Assembly: GCA_001695595.3 (NCBI GenBank)
Contig: MBPM02000107.1
Coordinates: 124,001 to 188,000, forward strand
DNA from: Plasmopara viticola
Lineage: Eukaryota; Oomycota; Peronosporomycetes; Peronosporales; Peronosporaceae
Direction: 5' to 3'
DNA: 64,000 nucleotides
Within the stretch, counting starts at the first letter, position 1. Every line of letters starts with the position of its first letter. A model generated the notes under the pieces. That model ran no database searches. It was not told where the DNA came from and worked only from the letters and a program-made list of their open reading frames with translations. Position numbers and translations under genes: made by a program. Shown piece by piece: positions 59,101 through 64,000 of the stretch.

Positions 59101-62100
59101 TATATACGAAAGAATAGTACGAATTTGATGGCTCCTTTAAAGTTGAAGATTTACTCAACATCATCTAGAATGGCTTTCATAAGCAACGATGAAAAGTTGT
59201 AACCTTTAGTTCAAATTACCACCCTTCGGCTTTGTCTTTTACCTTGCAGGCCCTGTCAAGCTCTGCCGTAGAGCTCAAGCAAAGCCTTCACAGAGAAAGT
59301 GAAGTCTTTATTATTTTTCCTCCGACTTTACCGGAAACCATATTGATCAGGGTGTACAGCCGTCATTTACCGACATGTCTATTTCGCTTTCTCCTCGTCA
59401 AAACAAGAAGCTTAGCACTACCCAATGAAAGTTACTCGTTGTTGTCTTCTCCTTGACGAGATTAACGGCCCTAAGCAAACTTTAGTGTCGTATTCGTATA
59501 AACACGATTGCGCAATTACGCACCAACAGCTACATTGACGCCCCAACGAGCTCTCGTCATGAGAGCCCCGCTTAGAGGAGTTGTACCGTCCGACATGCAT
59601 GAAACAAAAGGACAGCACACCGCGTCAGGCCAATCAAGTTTCGCCGAACATATAGTAATGCTGCTAACGACGAGCGTTTTTATAGACTACGTGTGACTCT
59701 CCGTGACCACGTCCTAATTTTCTTGGTCCGCAGCCAGTTATATTTGCACAGCATGAAGCAAACGCTGCCCCTACAGCGTTGCCCACGCATCGGTAAAGTC
59801 TAGTCTTTGAGAAAGTCAGCTAGGCCGTTTACGCCACGCTGCGAGTTCTATGCCTTACAAGCACCACTCGGTAGTTAACGTGCTACTCTGTAGATACATT
59901 TGACATAGTATAATCAGCCTTTTAAGGTTGACTCTGATGTCAGTGACATGTAGCGAATGTGCTTTGTACGAGCATTGCCCAGTCACCTCCCGCTTCAAAG
60001 CCTTAATTTTTACGCAGCATTAGTGTTAATATGACATGTCGGCTTATTAAATGATCCAATATATCAGTAACACTTCGTTTTTGTATTTATTAGTTACCAT
60101 TGCTCGACTGAAAGCAAAGTGGGTATTTTTGACTCTTGGAAACCGCGGGTATGTGGCACTACTTCCATGGTAAAATCATACGTCGCATTTAGGTCACTTA
60201 CGAAACAGCGCTTGATGCTACTAAAGTCGAGGAACTTCACACCTACATCCACCAGGGTCCCGCGTATTTGATGTTCATTTCGTTCAGTAAAGCGTGATAA
60301 AGTCAATCATACGTGCATGTAGAACATCAGCACGTAGATGTCTACCTATGATAGTGGGGTATAAGCAAAAGTCGTCCTTAGTACACAAAAATTCTTCAGA
60401 ACTACCTCAATTTTTTGTTAGTCTAGGGTTGAAAGAACGTATCGCGTGACAAAGTACGGTAATTTTTGGAGCTAAGTCAAGTACACCTTCAATTTCTCTC
60501 TGAAATCAGCAAAATTGAGTTCTTTCTTAGCAGGATGTCTCGTTCTCCGCAACATACTAAAAAAAACTCTTGGCTCGCTGAAGCTTGGCACGTTCGACAC
60601 AGGGGCGAATTGGCGGGATATGGTTGGCGTTGCAGCATACAAATTTTAGCAAATGCCCATAAGCTGGCCCACAGCTCCGACTTCACCTTCCCCTCATCAG
60701 CATAGCTGTGATTCGCGTGGATTGGAACGCCCGGCGGGCCTAACCTTTGTAAGCTTGCCTCTATTCATACCGCTTGTAAAAATACTTCAGCATTCAATGC
60801 CGATTTTCAAGGGTCGAGTGTACACAGATTACCTCTGTTTAGGCTGCAAATATAGGACAATGACTGCAAGCTTCTATGAGATAGGGTTGCTGGCTATTTC
60901 AGCCAGAAGAGCTCTTGACCTTTCAACAAAACCCACAGGTTAGTCTCTTTCGTGTGGCTTACAAGAAAGTGTGATACGTATAACTAAGCGCCTTAAATGC
61001 TTGCTTTATTTGGTAAGTTGCTGAATTCAGATAGAAAATGCCACCTATGCTGAGGTTTTGTGCGTAATTATTCATTTGTGTGATTGCCCATCGAGCTTTA
61101 AGACGGCAAAACCCGTTTGCTTTCACTATGTTTGAAGCAAAATGGATATTATGTGAGTCTAAATTTTCTGTTTGCTTGTGCGCTTACCGTGGTTTTGATT
61201 TAGGTATGACATCTCGGGGTTACTGACGGGGTTGACTTTGTCATGTTCTTTAGTAAGTGTTTTAACAGGTCGTTCTCGTAGTTGTAGAGTGTCTTTACAC
61301 GCGTGTAATCGCGTCAGACCTCGTGCAACCTAGTATTACAATTAAGCAGATTGTCAGCTTTGTCGAAGCGAGTGATCGTACTTAATTATCCACCAAAAGG
61401 ATTAGTCTTATATACTCAGGTGCAGATTGGCTTTAAGTGCTACCAGATGTTGTGGTGGTGCCGTAGCCTTTTGCTTAAATAGGCTAGAATTTAGGTATCT
61501 GACCTTCGTTTGCTGCTAAGAACATACTTATCGACAGCCGATACTCCAGAGGTTTATCGTTCTCGACTCTATCGTACTCGAGTTAGATTCGTTAGTAGAT
61601 ATGTCTCGCGACGTCATCGGTGTCCCAAAAACTGTATTGGGTTAATGTTTCCCAACTACAGCTAATGCACACAAGAAAAGTGTATTCTTTTTTGTGAACC
61701 ACGAGTTAATTTGTATCATACAAACGCACGAGTTTGGCCTTTTGTCGTACAATAAATAGCTTGTCAATCTTGGCTCTGTCGTTTTTTTATCGCAATGCGA
61801 CGCTTGTAGACACAAGTTTAAGCAAAGCAGTTTAATCTCACAGACGCAAAATCGTTCTTATAAATAGACATCCTTCGAAGATAGACAAAAACAAAGAAGT
61901 ACGTTTTTAACTTCGACGCGTATGTTTCTCTTTTCGATCGCTGACTTTGGCTTACAATATGTATAATCAATCTTCAAAGCGATTTACTCGGTGATTGCAA
62001 GATCATCTACAGCAAAGTGTCCCAATGTATAAATAAGACTATCTGAAATGATGAGACAGAAATCGTTAATCACAATATTTCGCAATATTATTTTTTCTTC

Positions 62101-62188
62101 TTCACATTTTGCGGTAAATTTGAATTTCACAAGTATTATCAATATTAGACCCCTCTACTTCCTTTTCCTTCACAATATTCGTCGTAAA
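56101..62188. other. Gene-free desert of about 6 kb
   Basis: No supported gene. Frames at 58290-58817, 59232-59696 and 60466-60943 are unrecognised. A B-box-like word is at 57073-57083 (listed separately). The last 250 bp should hold the promoter of the small membrane protein gene. Confidence 0.4.
57040..57092 (+). repeat. B-box-like Pol III word, possible SINE remnant
   Basis: gagttcgactc (57073-57083) is close to the B-box consensus GGTTCGANTCC, and gcgcg before it pairs with cgcgc after it. The A box is weak and no tRNA fold can be drawn by eye, so this is at most a SINE remnant. Confidence 0.25.
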
Positions 62189-62422
62189 ATGAAAGTATTT
62201 GAACCGTCGCCGACCATTAATTACACCTTCGTCGCGGGAGCATACGCCTTCTTTACGGTGCTGTGCGCGGTGCTTTTGGTGTTGCACTCTATCACGCCAC
62301 AATTGGAGGGTTTCTACGTCGTGCTAGTTCCGTTCGTACCCTGCTTTTTCTGGAGTCTCGTGGTGCGCCACAAATGGCTGCAGCTGCCCAGCGAGGACGC
62401 GGACGAAGCCAAGACCAAGTAG
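62189..62422 (+). CDS. Small protein of 77 residues with two membrane segments
   Basis: One exon. The frame has membrane segments at about 14-32 (FVAGAYAFFTVLCAVLLVLH) and 42-61 (FYVVLVPFVPCFFWSLVV), then a charged C-terminus (SEDADEAKTK). An in-frame ATG at 62048 would add 47 residues, but that stretch is AT-rich and rich in Ile, Phe and Asn like non-coding sequence, so I chose the second ATG. The hairpin of two helices with a GFYVVLVPFVP block recalls PIG-Y, a small subunit of the GPI-GlcNAc transferase in the ER, but length and wording are too short to decide. It may also be an unrelated small ER protein. The stop lies 112 bp from that of DNAAF5 (convergent). Confidence 0.65.
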   Translation: MKVFEPSPTINYTFVAGAYAFFTVLCAVLLVLHSITPQLEGFYVVLVPFVPCFFWSLVVRHKWLQLPSEDADEAKTK

Positions 62423-62534
62423 TTGATCGCTTGGAATACTCATTTCAAATGCCTATTCATACACAAATTTTATTTATAGAGATTTGTGTCGGGTTTCCTT
62501 AAAGTTTTGGCTCAAGTTGTAAATTTCTGTAATA

Positions 62535-64000
62535 TCATGTAGCTTCAGCATTCAAAGAGGACAACAGGTTGGTCCAGTGCTGAACTTCAGTTGACAACGT
62601 CAAGGAGTCACTTTTCATTTTGAACTCCGCCTGTACTCTCTCCACTAGTCGCATAAGCACCAGCTTAAAGCTCTCCTCCCTTGCAATGTGTGCTTTATTG
62701 GCGAATTCAGTTGCAGCATTCAAAACGACGCTTTTTGCGTGCAAGCAGTCGGTATTGTTGGCTGATGGAGGTTGGTCAGATTGCAAGATCGTCTCAAATA
62801 GATTGTTGAGCTCGGTTTTGTGTCCCAACAATAGGGAAAGTGGTGCCGACGCGACTATTTGTTGAAAAGCGAGTTGTGCTGCACAGTGTGGCGACCACTG
62901 GACAGCGAGCAGATTCTGGAGCTCTACAAGTGAGCGCTGAAGTAACAATGGACCGTGTTTGTTGTACACCTCATCAACACACGTGAGTGATTCGAGATTT
63001 GCCAAACATTCGAGCACACAAGATCCTCTAAGTAGCAAAAGCAAATATAATTTCAGTCATTGCAAACATTGATACAAGCAGTATACGTACTCTATCACGG
63101 CTGCCGAACAGTATGAACTCGCATTCACCACGACACCAATGTCAAAAATTTGCGAGTAGCTTCGTTCCATTGATGCTAAGCGTCCGCATTCCAGGAAAAA
63201 CGCAGTAATTACATCACGCCCTTTTCCTACAAATTAAAGAAAACGTGCGGGGTACATAGCCTCAAATCGGTTTTCGGTCTAGATCGTTGGCAAGTGTACG
63301 TACGCTCTAGCAGTTTTGTTAATTGCAAAAGTACTTGACCCAGTGCCAATCTCACCGCACTACTTTCGAGATCAAGAATTGACGGTAGCGCGATGATATC
63401 CAGGATCTCAGACACATGCGGGAGCACTGATTTGTCCAGCGAGCCTTGTAACATACAATGCAAAACTTGTAATGCCACGGTTGTTTTCAAAGCAGTAGAG
63501 GTACCACTTCCTGCAAGCGGGACAACAACGTCGGAGTCCCCTCGAAGGCGCGAAAGTAACAGCGGTAAGAAAGTTTTTGGAGCTGCGAAACGTCCGGTAA
63601 GGTCAGCGCACTCTCTCAGCTCAGGAAGTAAATTATCATCACTACTCCAAGCCCGCAACAGTGTATTTACTAACAAGTGCACGTCCACTGTAATGGTCTC
63701 TTCGCAGTAAACGAGCACACACTTTAAAAGTCGTACTGCATGAGCGCGAGTGGCATCTTGCCAATTGGCGAGCTCGCGTAAGATTGGATTTATAAATCGC
63801 CGAGCTCGACCCCGTACAAACAGCCGCGTGCCTAGTGACGGTCGACCAGCGGTAAATGGCATAGGCAATGGAGCGTGGTAATTGTATGTCGGATTTTTGC
63901 CATCGACTCCATATTGCTTCATTTCGATCACCTCTTCTCCATGCTCACGTTCGTATCGCGAACCGAGAATCTCAAGTGTATAAATTGCATCGCTTGAAAT
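62535..64000 (-). CDS. DNAAF5: Dynein axonemal assembly factor 5 (HEATR2) homologue, C-terminal part (cut by window edge)
   Basis: Three visible exons: the minus strand is open from base 64000 to 63304, then 63226-63091 and 63027-62535. They join in frame to 441 residues plus stop; the N-terminal part lies beyond the window. The segment EILGSRYEREHGEEV before NYHAPLPMPFTAGRPSLG, LFVRGRARRFINPILRELAN and ECADLTGRFAAPKTFLPLLL fits HEATR2, a HEAT-repeat protein that helps assemble axonemal dynein arms in the cytoplasm. The rest is helical repeat with low sequence conservation. Together with DRC10 it points to motile flagella. Confidence in the family is good, but only the C-terminal half is seen. 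Confidence 0.82.

Noticed and set aside
1..64000. CRISPR array, bacterial operons or prophage
   Set aside because: Spliceosomal introns in nearly every gene show eukaryotic nuclear DNA, and no regularly spaced repeats were seen.

Overview
This is a eukaryotic window that reads as oomycete nuclear DNA, most likely from a Phytophthora or downy-mildew relative in the Peronosporales. The case rests on four things. Introns are very short (53-82 bp) with GT..AG ends. The gene content includes a myosin-ankyrin-FYVE fusion and a secreted laminin-B-type protein. Conserved genes are packed 70-180 bp apart. Long stretches between them hold worn-down Gypsy, MULE and LINE copies. DRC10 and DNAAF5 serve motile flagella, so the organism probably makes swimming zoospores; the species itself is inference.

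Layout. Positions 1-957 (minus) are the 5' part of a prolyl-4-hydroxylase-like gene cut by the left edge. 1-6.8 kb is otherwise gene-free, with a MULE relic (about 1.45-4.08 kb), a rearranged LINE fragment and a dispersed repeat. 6.8-8.4 kb is a membrane-anchored purple-acid-phosphatase-type enzyme. 8.4-16.1 kb is gene-free with Gypsy relics and a deleted LINE copy. 16.1-30.1 kb is a dense island of nine genes: WDR5-like, PWP2/UTP1, RNA polymerase III subunit RPC6, a C2H2 zinc-finger protein, a TMEM209-like protein, an endonuclease/exonuclease/phosphatase (EEP) protein, a laminin-B protein and a Sel1-repeat protein. 30.1-40.1 kb is gene-free with one clear Gypsy RT-RNase H relic. 40.2-44.4 kb is the myosin. 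44.56-45.70 kb is a young, internally deleted LINE with an 11-bp target duplication. 46.0-47.0 kb is a second EEP gene, a paralogue of the one at 25.7 kb. 47-51.2 kb is repeat debris. 51.2-53.5 kb holds the convergent pair TTC1-like and DRC10. 53.5-62.2 kb is gene-free with Gypsy relics. 62.2 kb has a small two-membrane-segment protein, and 62.5-64 kb the 3' part of DNAAF5, cut by the right edge.

How the genes relate. There are no operons. The island mixes chromatin, ribosome-biogenesis and Pol III housekeeping genes in convergent and divergent pairs, some sharing promoters of only 88-120 bp. The contrast of dense islands with repeat-rich deserts matches the known oomycete pattern. Most long reading frames in the deserts are by chance or are relics of transposons. 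All exon models were made by eye from splice sites, reading frame and family resemblance.
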